A stretch of 64,000 nucleotides of DNA from Coprinopsis marcescibilis (GCA_004369085.1 ML210205.1:1-64000), one strand, 5' to 3'. Positions 47,847-61,169 are shown, numbered from the stretch's first letter. Notes: generated from the letters alone by a model not told the origin. Program-made: numbers and translations.

Positions 47847-50134
47847 ATTCTGTCTAGACAACCGTCCTACCAGTATATCCGTACATCGAATCCAGCATTG
47901 TAATTTTCCTCTACCGTAAGAGCTAAACTCTTCTATCAATCGGGAAATGGCGAAGGATTTCGTTCAACAGCAGTCCTTGAGATCCAACTCGAGGTCCACC
48001 TTGTTCACCAAGGCAGCCCAAGGTCGAAGATGGCTTTAAACCTTTTCGTTATTACCCCATTATAAGAGAGATACCGAAGGACGTTCCCGCTCTCCTCTCA
48101 TTCACGGTGGCAGTAGGCCTCAGAGGCTCAGAGCCAAAAAGACATAAACAAACCATAAACCGGAACTATGTAGATACTTCTGCATTGCCACCAACGGTTC
48201 GCCTGCAAATGGTGTTTGTGGGAAGAAAATTAGGCCTGCACAAAGAAGGAGAGATTATGTGTGCACCGCAGCTCCTATGGCGCTCAGGCCAAGGTCCAGC
48301 CCAGGCCTCGTCGCCTCGAGCCCTCCGGCATCTCAAAGCCGGCACCACATACCATGACTTCCCAACATATCGACAACATACCACAATCTCCCAAGCCCCT
48401 GACTAATCCAAATGCATCAGCAATGAGCATAACCGAAATCAAAACACGCCGCCACCGCCGCCGGTCATATTCATCTCAGGAGGTTGTCGCCATCCAACAT
48501 CTTACATTATCTGCTAGGACGCCGTTCACGACTTTGCATCTCTCACTGTCAGTATTATCTACAGCCCTCCCATTTCTCGCTCGACATTGGTCAGACCTAG
48601 AATCTAGTATTTTGAAGCAATCTGGAACGGGATCGAAATACATACAAGCGACCGCTTCGCTCAAGAGACGAACGACATCCACGAGACCTGCATCGATACA
48701 ACCATTCCAGCTCCCAACCATCTCCTCCCAGCCGCCAACTCTCCCTCCAATACCTCACTCAACGCATCAACGCACCATAAACAACACCCTGATCATTCCT
48801 CATTCATCTCATACATCCAAAGAACCACAAGACCGATCACCAGAAGCCCACCTCAAAAGCAACAAAAAGGCACAGAAAAGCATATCATATCAACATTAAA
48901 CATTAACATTAACACACGCCACGACACGACACACGTTGGACCTGATCCAATAATAGATCCCACTCCACCCATCGCATCCCGCAGCATACTATTTCACCAT
49001 CCACCATCGTTCCACACCCAAGCTCACATCCAAACGACCCCGCCGAGCCGGATCTTACTAGTACTACACTGCACCAAGCCCCGTCCCAAGTCTTAGGCTA
49101 AGGCTTAGGCTCAGGCTTAGGTCCGTCACACGTACGCTCCGGCCGGACATTGGCTGACTCGCATTACTAGAACCAAGACTACACAGGAAAGATCGACTGC
49201 GGTGTCAGCCAGGAGCCTCCAGGAGCCTGCTTCGTACGCCAGCTACCGACTTGCCGTTCACCCGCCATCCGTGGACCAACCCTACCGTGCACCCGCGATC
49301 CGTCTACCAAACATACCGTTCACCCGCCAACTTCGCCTTGCCTGCACCGCTCCCTAACATATAAAGATACACACAGAAAGACATACGAACGTTCAAGGGA
49401 GCCGTCTTTCGTTACTTGAACACTGTACGCCGACATCTTCCCTTACCCCGTATCCCCAGTGTGCACCGTGTCCTGACCAATCTAATCGCAGAACACACCG
49501 CCTAATACATAACACAGAACGGAACACACACCGCCGAACACATAAATCAGAACGCAACTTAGAACGCCGAACTCAAACGCAACCCAACGCAACACGAACA
49601 TCCCCACACCCAAACCCTCAAACCCCACACATTGGATGGCTTTCCATCCAAAACAACAGAACCAACTCGGTACGTCTCATCTCATCTCCTATGCTCTCAC
49701 CCTTCCGACCCGACGCACTTTCACACCGTCATCTCCTATACACGCACTTTTACATTCACATTCCACTTCATCTCCAGACTCCTTCCTATACACGCACTCT
49801 CATTCCACTTGGTCTCGTATCTCCTACACGCTCCACTTCATCATCTACTATGCCAATTCTCTCGCATTCAACCCCCCAGTCCATTCAATTACATCATATT
49901 CATCTTCATGTTCCCTTCCAACATACCCTCTTCTATCCTATTCTACTCGTCCTATTCTACTCGTCCTATTCTACGTCCCGCATACTAAACTAACACACCC
50001 ACCCACCAGCGACCACACACGCTACACCCACCAACCACACCGCCCACTCAACCACAACTCCATAACCACAACCCCGCCTCTACCGCCCCATCCCGCCCAT
50101 CCCACGCGTCAACACACCTATACGCAAACTCACA
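47847..50134. other. Long intergenic region, OXR1 leader on the right
   Basis: About 2.3 kb without a recognised gene. The last 500 bases (49630-50130) are strongly pyrimidine-rich (CT-rich with CCCAC and TCTC runs), as in long 5' leaders or introns of highly expressed fungal genes, and lead into the OXR1 start. Around 49090-49130 is a short run of imperfect CTTAGG units. Confidence 0.5.
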
Positions 50135-53100
50135 ATGGACCCCACCCCACCAACCCAACCCCATCCTTCCGTCGATCCCACTACCCCTCCTCCTCCTCAC
50201 ATCCCCGCACCCGCACACGATACAACGCATACAACGCCTACAGACGAACCAACACCCCACTCACCCCCACCCCCGCCTCTAACACCCCTCATACCCCTCC
50301 CTACACAAACACACACCCCGTCTGCTGACGTATCACCAGCTGGTGCAGACACGGCAGCAGGAGGACTCGCGGATTCTACCACTCCTACGACTTTCACTTT
50401 TACACCTACCACTCCTACGACTACTTTCACCCCTACCCCTCCCCAATCCCAACACGCATCCACACCTGCACCACAGCCCGAACTCGACGACTCCGACTTT
50501 GGTGATTTCGTAGAGGGGGTGGGCGAGAACGCGTCGGGTGAACGAATCAGCGATCTTGGTCCTGCTCGCGCTCGTGCTGCTGTGGGTGGTGGTGGTGATC
50601 TCGGTCCTACTGCTGTCGGCGATCCCAGTCCCGGAAGTATTGACCTCCTCAGTCCCGCCAGTTCCCACAATTCCACTACCGCCACTACCGCTGCCAACGA
50701 TGGCGTTAAGGATATCGTCGATAATAGGGAGGGTGTCGACAACGCCAGGCAACCTCGTGCGGATTCATACGCGGATGCCGATTCAGATGCAGGTCTGGGT
50801 GTGCTACGGGTTCTACATCCCACCGCGCAGCAAACGCAGTCGACGCAGGCACCACCACTTGCATCAAAGCCATTAATACCAGCACCGGGAACGCCAACGC
50901 CAACGCAGCATGCACCTGCACCGCTAACACCAACACCTGTCCCAGCACCAGAGCTTGCAGCGCCAACCCCACTCGCACCTGCACTACCAACGCAGCCAAC
51001 CCCACTTGCAATAACACCACCTGTACCAAAGCCAACGCCAGGACCAGCACCGACCACCAAAAAGCCCATCGCGTTGGATCTACCAGACCAGGGGGAAGAG
51101 CATAGCTTCGATCCGTTGACCCTTTCCTCTTCTTCCCTTTCCTCGTCCGCCTTGCCCTTGCCCTCGCTGTCCTCATCGTCCACCACCACCACCGTACCCT
51201 CGTCTTCCTCAAACACACCAATCCCACCAATCCCACACCACGCGCACGCGCACGCACATCCAATCAAACCCGCCGCACACCCCATCCCGCGCACACCGAC
51301 TGTTATCCCTCCTACACCCCGGACCGCGGTAACTTCTGGACCTGGGTTCGGGATGGGGGTGCCGCTGGGACGAGTTGTACCACCAGCTGCAGGAGTAGGA
51401 GGCGTAGGAGTAGGGGAAGGAGTACCAGCAGGAAACGCAGCGCACAACACGAACCTCGTGGACGAGATCCTGCGGAACGAACGTGCGCCGGGGAGGTTGT
51501 TCGGGGGCGACGGTGTTGGTGGGGCTGATGTACATGGAAGGCTAGGCGATGTTCATCCCGATCCTCTGGGCACCGAGGGACACCCCGACACTCAGAGAAC
51601 CAACGTACAACGCGACCCCCTCAGCATCCAAACTACCGAACCACTCCGCATCCACACTACCGACCCACTCAGCGACCCCCTACCAACCGAGGACAACCAA
51701 CCCGTACCGCTCACGACAACCCAGCCCCCCGCGCGCACACCCATGCCGCGTCTCGTCGGGCTGACGCATACACGCGTAAAAAGCGGACGGGAAGACGGAG
51801 TGGGGGTTAAAGGAAAGGGGGTGGAGGAGCATCTGGGGATGATCGACGAGGACTATTTCGTAGGGCGGGAGCCTGCCGAGTCTGTCGCGATTGTAGGTGG
51901 AGGGGGGAGCAGTGTGGGGAGTGATGCGAGTGGTTCTGTTAGGGATGATTTGGGCGTCGGAGGAGGGACAGCAGGGGCAGCAGCAGACCCGTCACGGTCG
52001 CCGACGTGGTCTTTCAAATCGCTCTTCTCGAGCCCGACGAGTTCTCGCGCGCATACGCGTGCGTCGTCCTTGCAGGCTGCGAATTTTGGGCAGGGGGGTG
52101 GGTCGTCGGGAGTTGCGAATGCGAGGCCTTTGGTGGGGAATACGGCGTCGTCGTCGAATCTGTCCACGACGACTGCGAATCTATCGAGACGGCCATCGGC
52201 GAGACGGGTGCGGAGGCAGACGAGTTCGCCTGTTGCGCCTGGGTCGCCTGTCCAGGGGTTGGTGCTGCCCGTACCGCCAGTAGTGAGTGGCGGAGACGAC
52301 GAGTTTGCGGGTGGGGCGGACCGGGAGAGTGGGGCAGCAGGCGGAGGACGCGCTAGGAGGGGCGAGGTGCAGGAGGAAGAACACGACGACGGGACATGGA
52401 GTGGGTCCCGTACACGACGGAGTTCGGGCTATTCCACGCTGGGATCCTGGGTCGGGTCCTTCCTCTGGGCCGGCAGCGGAGACGCGGACGGCGACGATCG
52501 GGGCAGACGCGAGCGGTCGAGCAGTCAGGAAGAGGGCGGGAGGAAGGTGCTGACTGAATCGCCGTCGCCTGTTTCGTCGTCAGCGGGGAGGACGCTGGGT
52601 GTGCATGGGAAGAGTGGGAGGCCGTTGCCGCGTGCGAGACCGTCCTTGGAGAGCATCCAGCAGGTGTATGCTGCCCATCCGCACTATGAGCCGCAGGAGG
52701 TGAGGATCACGCATGGGACGCCGTTTATGCCTGTCGGGGGAAGCCATAGTTCCTTTAGCCAGATCAGCGGTGCGCCGGGGTTCAAGCCGGAGGAGTATGG
52801 GTGGGATAAAGGCTTTTCGGAGGAGCTCGAGCGGGAGTTGCGCGGGGATCCCGCCGAGAGCACGCCGGTCGAGGAAGAAGAGGAGGACGATGAAGATTGC
52901 TTTGTGCTCGATTCGGGTGGGTTTTCGTTTGGGTTTGGCAGGGAGCGTGGAAGAGATCGATCAGACGATCAATCCGCGTTGATTGCGAGGATGACGAATC
53001 AGCATCAGGCACAGGCCGCTCACCGCACTCCTCTCGTCCCCCCACCACCACCACTACTTGCTCACACTACTAGACACACCAGTCGATCGCCCATGCGCAA

Positions 53101-54110
53101 TGTTGGAGAACTGATTGAGAAAAAGATGGCCAGCGTCGTGTTGGCTGCTCGCAAATCGAGCACAGAACCCGTCTTGACAGCACAAGTCGCCGATTTGGTT
53201 AGTCTATCCTATCCTATACCCTTTCACCACTAACCCACCAACAGATCCGCACACACCTTCCGCCCCTCGCGCGCCTGCCCAAAACATGGTCACTCTTGTA
53301 CTCGCTCGACCAGCACGGCATCTCCCTCAACACGCTCTACGCCAACTGCGAGGCGCCGGAGCGCAACCGCAAGCTCGGCGCGGGCTTTGTGGGGCAGGGC
53401 GGGGTTGTGCTTGTTGTGCGGGACAGCGAGGGCGAGGGAGGGATGTTTGGGGTGTATGTTCCGGAAGGGATTGGGAGGAGACGCAAAGGGTTTTTTGGGG
53501 GTGGGGATTCGTGAGTCTCTTTCTCTGGTGTTGGACACCAGTATTCCTTGGGGCTGACGACGTACATTAGGTTTCTGTGGAAATACACTGATGGTGGAGA
53601 ATTGAGGGTGTTCAAAGCTACGGGCCGTAACCCTTACTTTGCGATATGTGAGGGAGACTATGTTGCTTTTGGCGGTGGGTGAGTGCGATTCCTTGTTCTT
53701 TTTCTGGTTCTTGCGTTTCGTTATTGGTGCGTTGGGTACTTCGTGCTCTGCACCGCCCTCCACCTTACACTTTCATGTTTACCCCGCGCGTCGGTTTCAT
53801 CTCCTCATCCTACTCTTCTCTTCACCCTCCTCCAAACACATCCTGACACTCTTCCAGCTCAAGCGCCTACGGCCTCTACCTCGACTCGAGCCTCCTGGAA
53901 GGATCATCCGCGCGCTGCCTAACCTTTGGCAACGGGGTGCTTTGCGGGCATACCGCTTCCATTGGTGGTTCTAGTTCTGTGAGCGGCGATACGAACGGCG
54001 GTGCGAACGGTGGTACTGCTGAAAGGGGTAGAGAACGCACCGTTGTAGATGGCAAGCCGGTGGATTTCGAGTGTGTGGGTTTGGAAGTGTGGGGTGTTGG
54101 CCCGTCCTAG
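50135..54110 (+). CDS. OXR1: OXR1-type TLDc domain protein with long disordered N-terminus
   Basis: Four exons (50135-53197, 53245-53510, 53571-53678, 53858-54110) give 1229 residues; all joins keep the frame. Residues of about 1-850 are Pro/Thr/Ser-rich and disordered. They include an acidic phenylalanine motif (DDSDFGDFVEG, about residues 117-127), of the kind bound by clathrin-adaptor ear domains. The TLDc domain starts near residue 1015 (ADLIRTHLPPLARLPKTWSL, LYSLDQHGISLNTLYANCEA). It includes GMFGVYVPEGIG, FLWKYTDGGELRVFKATG, YFAICEGDYVAFGGGSSAYG, LYLDSSLLEGSSARCLTFGN, and ends FECVGLEVWGVGPS. Oxr1 and TLDc proteins protect against oxidative stress and interact with the V-ATPase in yeast. 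A truncated copy of its 3' half lies at 57947. Confidence 0.9.
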
Positions 54111-55552
54111 TTTTACGCGTGTGTGTGTGTTTGTAGAGGAGGGAGGGAGGGAGGGAAGAAAGATCTATGTGGTTGGATTGTTGCTGGGATATTGGTGTAT
54201 TTTATTGTATTTTATTGCATTTTATTTTATTGGATTTATTCTGTTGTATCATCGCTAACCGATGAGCGATAACTGGGCAGAGGGATAGGCTGGGTGAGTG
54301 AGTAATCGGTAGGATGGGATCAGAGATTGGGACTGAGGTTTTGGTTTGGTTTACGAGGGTTGCGGAAACTTGTAAATCAGAACCCGAACCCAAAACTTGT
54401 AAACGTTTCTCAGGACCTGGAAAAGCACTTCACAAGTACCTAAAGCCAAGTAGACTGGAACCACCGAGGACACAGTCCGAATAGACATAGACAGCCCGTA
54501 GCTCAAACGGCGAGCTTACTGTGTCGCAGGCTGCGAAGGATTTTGACCCAAGGAAACATGTTACTAGGGGTACTGCGATCAATTATGCAGTGGTCGAGAG
54601 CACGGGTGTCGAGTGCGCCACATTCCACATTCCTTGGACGAAAACAACAACCACGCAGGGCGATAATATCAGCATCACGGCTAGACCATGAAACGACGCC
54701 TGTCCTATACTTAGCGGCTCTCAAGAACCACTTTCGGGTCAACAACAACATACCGGCGGATGCATCGTTGTTTGCCCCACCTCTCCTCCTCGTTCCCTTC
54801 GCTTGTTGGCTGCTTCCTCCGATCTCTCGCTCTCTTGCAGACGTTCCGGTGGCGGAACCTTGGGCTTTGCCCCCCACCCTCGGAAACAGTGACTGACACG
54901 AGTCACCGGTTTCCCGTTGTATATGTTACGACCTCGTTCCTACGTCACGATATGTTTTGCATGATTATGAATTGAAATTTCGTGAAAAATTTCCTTCCTC
55001 CTCTCTAGGATCTGCCTTCCCGCTCATACAACGCTCGATATAAGCCCCTATCTACCTTTTAATCCACAACTTTCGCATTTTCTGCAGGTTATTGCCTTTT
55101 GTATAGGTGCTCCAGACGCCTCTTGCAATAGAACCGCATGTTTTACTTTTACTATTAAATAACTACCGAAAATAACACTAGGTCACAAAATTCTGTTTCG
55201 AGTCAGCACGACAACCGAGGTCGCTAGAACCGAACACATCGACCTGGCCCTCACCAGCCCTTTACAAAATAAAAACACGCCAAACACAGTCCATGAGATG
55301 CGACGTGTACCACTCGCCTCTCTCTCGTAATCACCCCTTCTCTCTCTGCCGCACTCACCCAACTCATCGACCAGCAGTTACGAACAGACGGCCCTCCCTC
55401 AACGCCAGGTCTCAGAATACTACGATACCAGCCAATCCAAGCAAGTGAAGCGATATGTGCAGTATCAGATAGGCCCTGATGTGAAACACATTGTCCATAC
55501 ACACTTTCCTGACCCTTTCTTCCATTCCCCCTTCCTAATACCGTCCACAGTC
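54111..55552. other. Intergenic with OXR1 3' flank
   Basis: About 1.4 kb. The first 120 bases are the OXR1 3' UTR, containing a TTTTATTG-type run (54196-54235) which recurs in the OXR1 copy. An open frame at 54503-54877 (minus) has no recognised features. Confidence 0.5.
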
Positions 55553-57449
55553 CTACCCAGGCAGCCTCGGTGTGAATCTCGTCTTGAGAGACACAGGCGG
55601 CAAGCCAGGGATTACGCAGCTAGCGCCAGCCACAGGTTCGCAAAGCTCATACTGCCACCCGGTGGACGTCTGTATGCCAGGACAAAAGCGTGCACTCCTC
55701 GGCTTTAGAACCGTCAATCTTGGCATGCGGGAGATGGAGGGAATAGGTGGAGGAGGTTCAAACGGTTGAAAACTGGCGGGTCTGCAGGAAGGTGCGCCAG
55801 GGAATGTGAATTTGTGGGCTGATATCTTTGCGATTTCTTTCTCCACAATATCTTCTGCCATTCTGATGATCCCGGAACCGCACCAGTTGCCAGGTGCCAC
55901 TCGGGGAGGCGGGAACGCTATCAGTAGTTCTTTGAGAGATGGGAAGAGTTCTGGCTGAACGATATAGTCCAGCAGGATATCCTTCGGACGGGGGATTCAC
56001 TAATAGATCTTGCACACGCAGACGGGTGAAATACGCACCACGTAGTCCTGCCCTGGCGAATCAGACCTATTGCTTTCAACACTGATTCTCAACTCTTGCA
56101 ATTGCGGGAGGGGATGGATCCGGAAAAAGTCTTCCGTCTCGGATCCAAAGAACCACCAGCCTCTATAACTGGACGCAATGTGAAGAGTACGGAGGGACTT
56201 CCGGTGGAGGCTGACGACGCAATTCCACAGATCTTCCCCCATCTGCTGCTGCACGCCCTCCTCTCCACGGGTGTGCATTATCTTGAGCTCCTGTAGCTCG
56301 CCAGAGTAGGAACCGAGGTAAGCAAGCATTTCACGGGTGGCCGTGGCGTCTTTCAGGCTGCGCAGGCGGACTCCGGTGTTTGCGAGCGCCGTCCAGAACC
56401 CGAATTGGCCTGCTTGGTTGAGGATGGCTTTAGCATTTGCGTTGGTAGATTGGTATCGGTACGGTTCGGGACATGAGAGGTGGGTGAGTGAAGAGAGCTG
56501 GGGGAGGGTTGGGGTTTTGCTGCGTACAGCCGAAATGAGGTCGTCGTCTAATTTCAGATGGGTGAGTGCAGGGAAAGGTGTGGGGGTATTTTCGCTGAAG
56601 AGGGTCTGCAACCCCGCGGGGGGTGCTAGAGAAGACCATGCGTTTATTACCGGGATATTGAACGTGAAGCGCCGGAGGCTGGACCCTGAAGTTGCGAGCA
56701 CCTTGGTTGCGACTTTGGTCAGAGACGCGACCAGGGCATCATTTACCTGTCCTCCCACTGTGTCAATTTCAAAAACAGTGAGGTCATGGAGCCGGGGATC
56801 GTTGAGAATAGAAAGAACCTTTCCAAGCCTTCCGCCGTAGCCTGGGCTTGAATCGATCCTGGACACCTCCAGTTCACGCAACCCCGGTAGCATGGCTTCG
56901 ATGCACCCCAGAACAGCAGCGAACATCTCATCCGACTCTGTAAACCCAAACCCAAACCTTCAATCGGATGGGGATGAGAAACAGGTCTTGGCCGCAGCAT
57001 GCACTTGGAGTACGGCTCACCTCAGCTTTCTGATGTTCTTCAGAGATTGCAGGGCTGGCATCAACGAAGCTTTCCATCGGTTTTCAAACTGGTCTGCAGT
57101 GACGTCGGGAGGGTGGCTTCGGGGAGGGTGTATGGAGTGAATCACGAGCTCTTGAATGGCGGTCTTGGCTGGATGCTCCTCCGCACTGGCGAGATACTCC
57201 AGAATGTCGAACCCTTGACGTACGGACCGACCGTCGCGGTCCATCCTGATTACAAGGCTGTGGAGGACGTTTCCATGAAGAAGTGCTGCAAAATCTTTGC
57301 AGACAAGGCGCAGGGACCTTATATCTCCAAATGTTGCCTGTAACTAGTGTCAGAAGGGTCCTATCTTGCGCTTGCGGAGCTCAGGTGTCACTTGCCTTGC
57401 TGCTAATCTCCTTCACGAGCTCCGGTGGGAGCGAGAAATGGGGGATCAT
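55553..57449 (-). CDS. F-box-like leucine-rich repeat protein
   Basis: The ATG at 57449 opens MIPHFSLPPELVKEISSKAT, an F-box-like motif. It is followed after a 58-base GC-AG intron by GDIRSLRLVCKDFAALLHG. Later exons contain DILEYLASAEEHPAKTA, ALQSLKNIRKLR, and, after a second intron, TESDEMFAAVLGCIEAMLPG and LRELEVSRIDSSPG. Leucine-rich segments follow: RLHDLTVFEID, FPALTHLKLDDDLI, LPQLSSLTHLSC, LQELKIMHTRG, SLRTLHIASS, LPQLQELRISVES. The final exon begins DILLDYIVQPELFPSLKELL and ends at 55553. It is probably an SCF substrate adaptor. No relation to the F-box genes at 44 kb was seen. Confidence 0.75.
57338..57395 (-). other. GC-AG intron in the F-box-like LRR gene
   Basis: The exon ends AAG and the intron begins GCAAGT and ends TTACAG. 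Splicing restores ISSKATFGDIRSL across the junction. Confidence 0.75.
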
Positions 57450-57946
57450 GGTGGCAGAAGGATACGATGTTGCGACTGCAGTCTTTCAGCGCCGCGAGAG
57501 ACCGTGGACGGAGACACTGAGCGAGCGCTCACGGTGCTAGGAAACGGCCCCTATGTCCACCTTTAAGGTGACATGAGGCTGTACACTGAGGAGACTGTGT
57601 CTCATCAGCTCATCAAGAACCATGGATCTCGGCGCAGTATCACGAAGCCAAGACGCATTGGGATGGACAGCACGTTACATGTAGCGATATGTGGGGAGTC
57701 AATGGCGCCTATCTATACATCTAATGAGCAGTGCTTTAAATGTCTGTTCTGTTTTCTGGTTGCGGCGTGGAGGTCTGTGCGAGGTATTAGTAGAGAGTTC
57801 TGAGGAACACTTGAGTATACAAATCAATTTGGACTGTGGTACCCCTGTTTTAGGCGTCGAGAATGGCCGCTGTAATTCTTTTGCAAGCTCCTTCATATAC
57901 GTGGTAGAAGGGATAACATTCCGTGCCATCGAGTATACTGCGACTA
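57450..57946. other. Intergenic, no gene recognised
   Basis: About 500 bases upstream of the F-box-like gene, presumably its promoter. No gene seen. Confidence 0.45.
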
Positions 57947-58465
57947 CATGGGACACCGTTTATGCCTGTCAAGGGGAGCCATAGTACCTTTAGCCAGATT
58001 AGTGGTGCGCCGGGGTTCAAGCCAGAAGAGTATGGTTGGGATAAAGGTTTTTCGGAGGAGCTCGAGCGATTGCGCAGGGGTCCAGCGGAGAGCAAGCCAG
58101 CTGAGGAAGAACAGGACGACGATGGATTGCTTCGTGCTCGATTTGGGCGGAGCGTGGAAGAGATCGATCAGACGATCAATCTGCGCTGATTGCGAGGATG
58201 ACGAATCAGCACCCACCACCACCTCCACCTCACACTACAGCAGAGAGCGCACCGCTGTAGATGTCGAGCCGGTGGATTTCGAGTGTGGGGGGTTGGAAAT
58301 TTGGGTGTTGGCACGTCCTTTAGTTTTCCGCATGTGTTTGTTTGTGTGTGTGGAGGGAAGATGGAGGAGGGGTGGGATCTATTGGGGATCTATGTGTCAG
58401 TTGCTGCGATATTAGTGTATTGTATTTTATTGTAACGTATTTCATATTTATTACATTTATTCGGC
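57947..58465 (+). pseudogene. Truncated, internally deleted OXR1 copy
   Basis: Homology to OXR1 begins at 57947 (matching 52712) with GTTTATGCCTGTC, and includes FSQISGAPGFKPEEYGWDKG. It runs to about 58214 (matching about 53008), jumps past roughly 950 bases of OXR1 containing all three introns and almost all of the TLDc domain, and resumes near 58240 (matching about 54030: GCCGGTGGATTTCGAGTGTG). The homology continues through the OXR1 stop region and into the 3' flank. The frame is also broken in this copy. Without TLDc it cannot act as OXR1. Confidence 0.85.
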
Positions 58466-61169
58466 CCAAAATCATACTGGCAATTCACCCTATCACTGAC
58501 TGACAACCCCCAACGTCATAGCCTTCACCTTTGAAGCCCCGTGTTCAACACCCCCCCTCCAAATCGTGCCATCACCCTCCAACATAGTATCCCGTCTCAA
58601 GGTTCAACGCCCTGCAGTCCGTAGTTTAGTCGACACCCTGCAATCCATAGTCTGCAATCCGTATCCCACCTCAGGACCCTCCACTTATCGTGAATCGACT
58701 CCGAATGGATCAACAGGGCATAGATACGACCGCACACCGACCAGCCAAATTCGACGCCAATCATCATACTAGAGTGAACTTCTCAAGAACGCCATCACTC
58801 CTCTCACAGGCTCTACCTGCACACTGCATCACCTGCTCGGTCGGGACCGTCAGTCCGCCCCAGGCTTCTGGAAACCCTCCTGCCAGCGACCACTGGGCTC
58901 AGTCCTATCCTTTCGCTGGATCAAGATTACTCCTACGCCCTCTCCCTCTCCCCTACACATCCGAAACTGAAATTCGCAACCACTGAAAAGGATAAGCCCT
59001 AACAAATACATACGGCTAAAAGAAGGAACTTACTCCCCCGTGATATCTTAGATTCTTAGTTGCGTCGCAAGGTGCATTACTCACCTCCCTCGCGCTTCTG
59101 GTGGCTTATTGGATGGACAGCCCCGACGTGTGCGCAAAATATGAACGGCAAGGACAGCCGCTGGTTCTTAGAGAAAACACCAAGGTGATCGTAATGATGA
59201 TGGATGGGTTTGGAAAGTGACTTCTCACCCGTAATCACCTTGTGGGGGCAGTAGTCAGCTCCTGGTCGGTTCTGTCCTTCGAAGCCCGTGTACACACAGA
59301 ACTTTGCTAAGGATCTCTGTAAGACATTAATGACTGTATATGGCCGTATGTCACCGGGAAGTAAGCGCACTGTATTGATGTCTTGAGACCACTACACGCT
59401 CAGCAAGTAACATGTTAACGCCTTAGACACTGTCGATCCCTCTTGTAAAATTCTCAGCTTGGCGTTGGACACAGTTTCTACAACCCACTGGACAGAGAAA
59501 GTGTTATTCACATTCTCGAAGAGCCTCAATGATGCGACTGTAAGACCCCTGCGTCGAATCAGCAATTCATTGGGGTGTGCTGGCCTATGTGTGGGGATGA
59601 TTACCTTGGCTTCCTTCGTGGACAGTGCCCATGTGGCCAGCAGTCCTGTAATCGGAGCAAAAAAGGCAACCAACCAATCACCCAACCGTCCTTTCAGGCG
59701 CCATCAGAAAATCTTGGCAGGCTAACAATACTCTCAACTCCCTGCCTCCAAGCCAGCCTGGCACTTGGCCCGCAGTTACAGGCCCATTTTCTTTGTCATC
59801 TCGTCCAATCCTTCGTTCCAGAATTCCTGTACTTATCCCAAGGAGCCTGAGATCTCGCCCGATACGGCGAAACCGGTACACGATCATAAGTCGTCTGCAA
59901 GTTTTCCTTGTCAAAAGAGCCAAGAACTAAGTACACAGTTACTACTTGCGTACATAGAATGATTGGTAAAGCGGACCATGCGGTCTCGATCTATTAGCAG
60001 CCTGTAGGTGCCACGGCGGCTATTCTGGGCGTGTATCCGCAGCCTACACGGTACCCAGCAGCGGCGATACCGGGCGCCTATTGACCTTAAAGATATCGGC
60101 CGTCAGTCATCTTCGACTGTCAACGGCGCAAAGAATTGACCTGCAGATTGACCAATGCATACATATGTAATTATGATGATGGTGCTTGAATAATAGGCCA
60201 AGTTTCACATTGTTCTCCGCGGGATTTCCACCAATAGTAAATCCTTGACCCGACTTCACCTTGCTGTGTGTCATTTCAATGTTCAATCATGACACTCTCT
60301 TCATTGCCTGAGTTTATTCATGTCTGCACCGTGCGCGTTAGGCAGGTATTTTGTACGACTGGAGCCTGAATGATCACGACGGAGATGGTGGGCAACACGA
60401 CCACGGACGACTTGCCCGCGAACTCGCTCTATATACCACTACCAAACAAATGTCAGAGACACAACGATTCTCAGCTACTCTGTTATAGTTGATGATACCC
60501 CTACTACTACGCTTGCACTATTAGGACTTGAAGGTATAACTCGACAGTTCCAGCGAAACAGATATACGACAGTGATTGTGCGTACTTACGGTTCTGTGTT
60601 AGACTACATAGGATTTCCTGTCCCACACGAGTATTCTCCAAGTCATGGCAACGGAGATAGAGTTTACGTGGGTCTCAAGTCTCAAAGGCTAGTGCTGGCC
60701 TAGTTCAACCTCATAAATCGATGTCATATGGTAGATGCGATAGCTCACACATACTATATGTTAGTAATTTACCGATGCCACAAGAATTTATTTTCATTGG
60801 GAAACGGGCACATGAAGAACATACTATTCACCCCCGCTCAGCTGCGCAGCCTAAGTGATTGGTCGGCCTGACAGAGAAGATAACCAGATTACCAATCTAT
60901 CATGGGAACATTAAATGAGTTTTTACTTGCGTAAGGCGCTGATTCTGATGCTCCAGATGGTGTCCGGTCAAGATGGCGCTTAACAATAGAACCTTGCATC
61001 CTTTCAGCCGGATATGTAGTCCAACATTCACAAGTTGTACTGCAGTAAACTGCCTGGGTATAAAGAGAGGGGGACGTTGGGCTGTTGAGAACCCAGATCC
61101 CCAGTGACTCTTCTATTCCATTCCATTCCATTCTCTCTCTCAACACTTTCAGCTCTCTTATACAACACA
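58466..61169. other. Long sparse stretch with one weak gene candidate
   Basis: About 2.7 kb. Apart from the candidate at 59077-59923 I see no supported gene. The segment 60000-61080 shows no open frame of note. Confidence 0.45.
59077..59923 (-). CDS. Possible multi-exon small protein, unknown
   Basis: Fragments that look protein-like line up on the minus strand: a membrane-like helix (WLVAFFAPITGLLATWAL), then VNNTFSVQWVVETVSNAKL, then SLAKFCVYTGFEGQNRPGAD. Splice-like sites occur between them, but no single consistent exon chain was established. Could be spurious. Confidence 0.25.

Noticed and set aside
49085..49135. Short CTTAGG/TTAGGC-like run resembling telomere repeats
   Set aside because: Only a few imperfect units, with no array and no chromosome-end context; fungal telomeres are usually TTAGGG. 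Treated as chance.
50197..51450. 417-codon minus-strand frame opposite OXR1
   Set aside because: It overlaps the Pro/Thr-rich OXR1 N-terminus in antisense. The Gly/Val/Ala composition is what that repeat-like coding gives on the other strand.
56948..56970. GTTTGGG-type triple repeat (minus strand) resembling a telomere motif
   Set aside because: It falls in the coding exon of the F-box-like LRR gene (reads FGFGF) and is only three units long.
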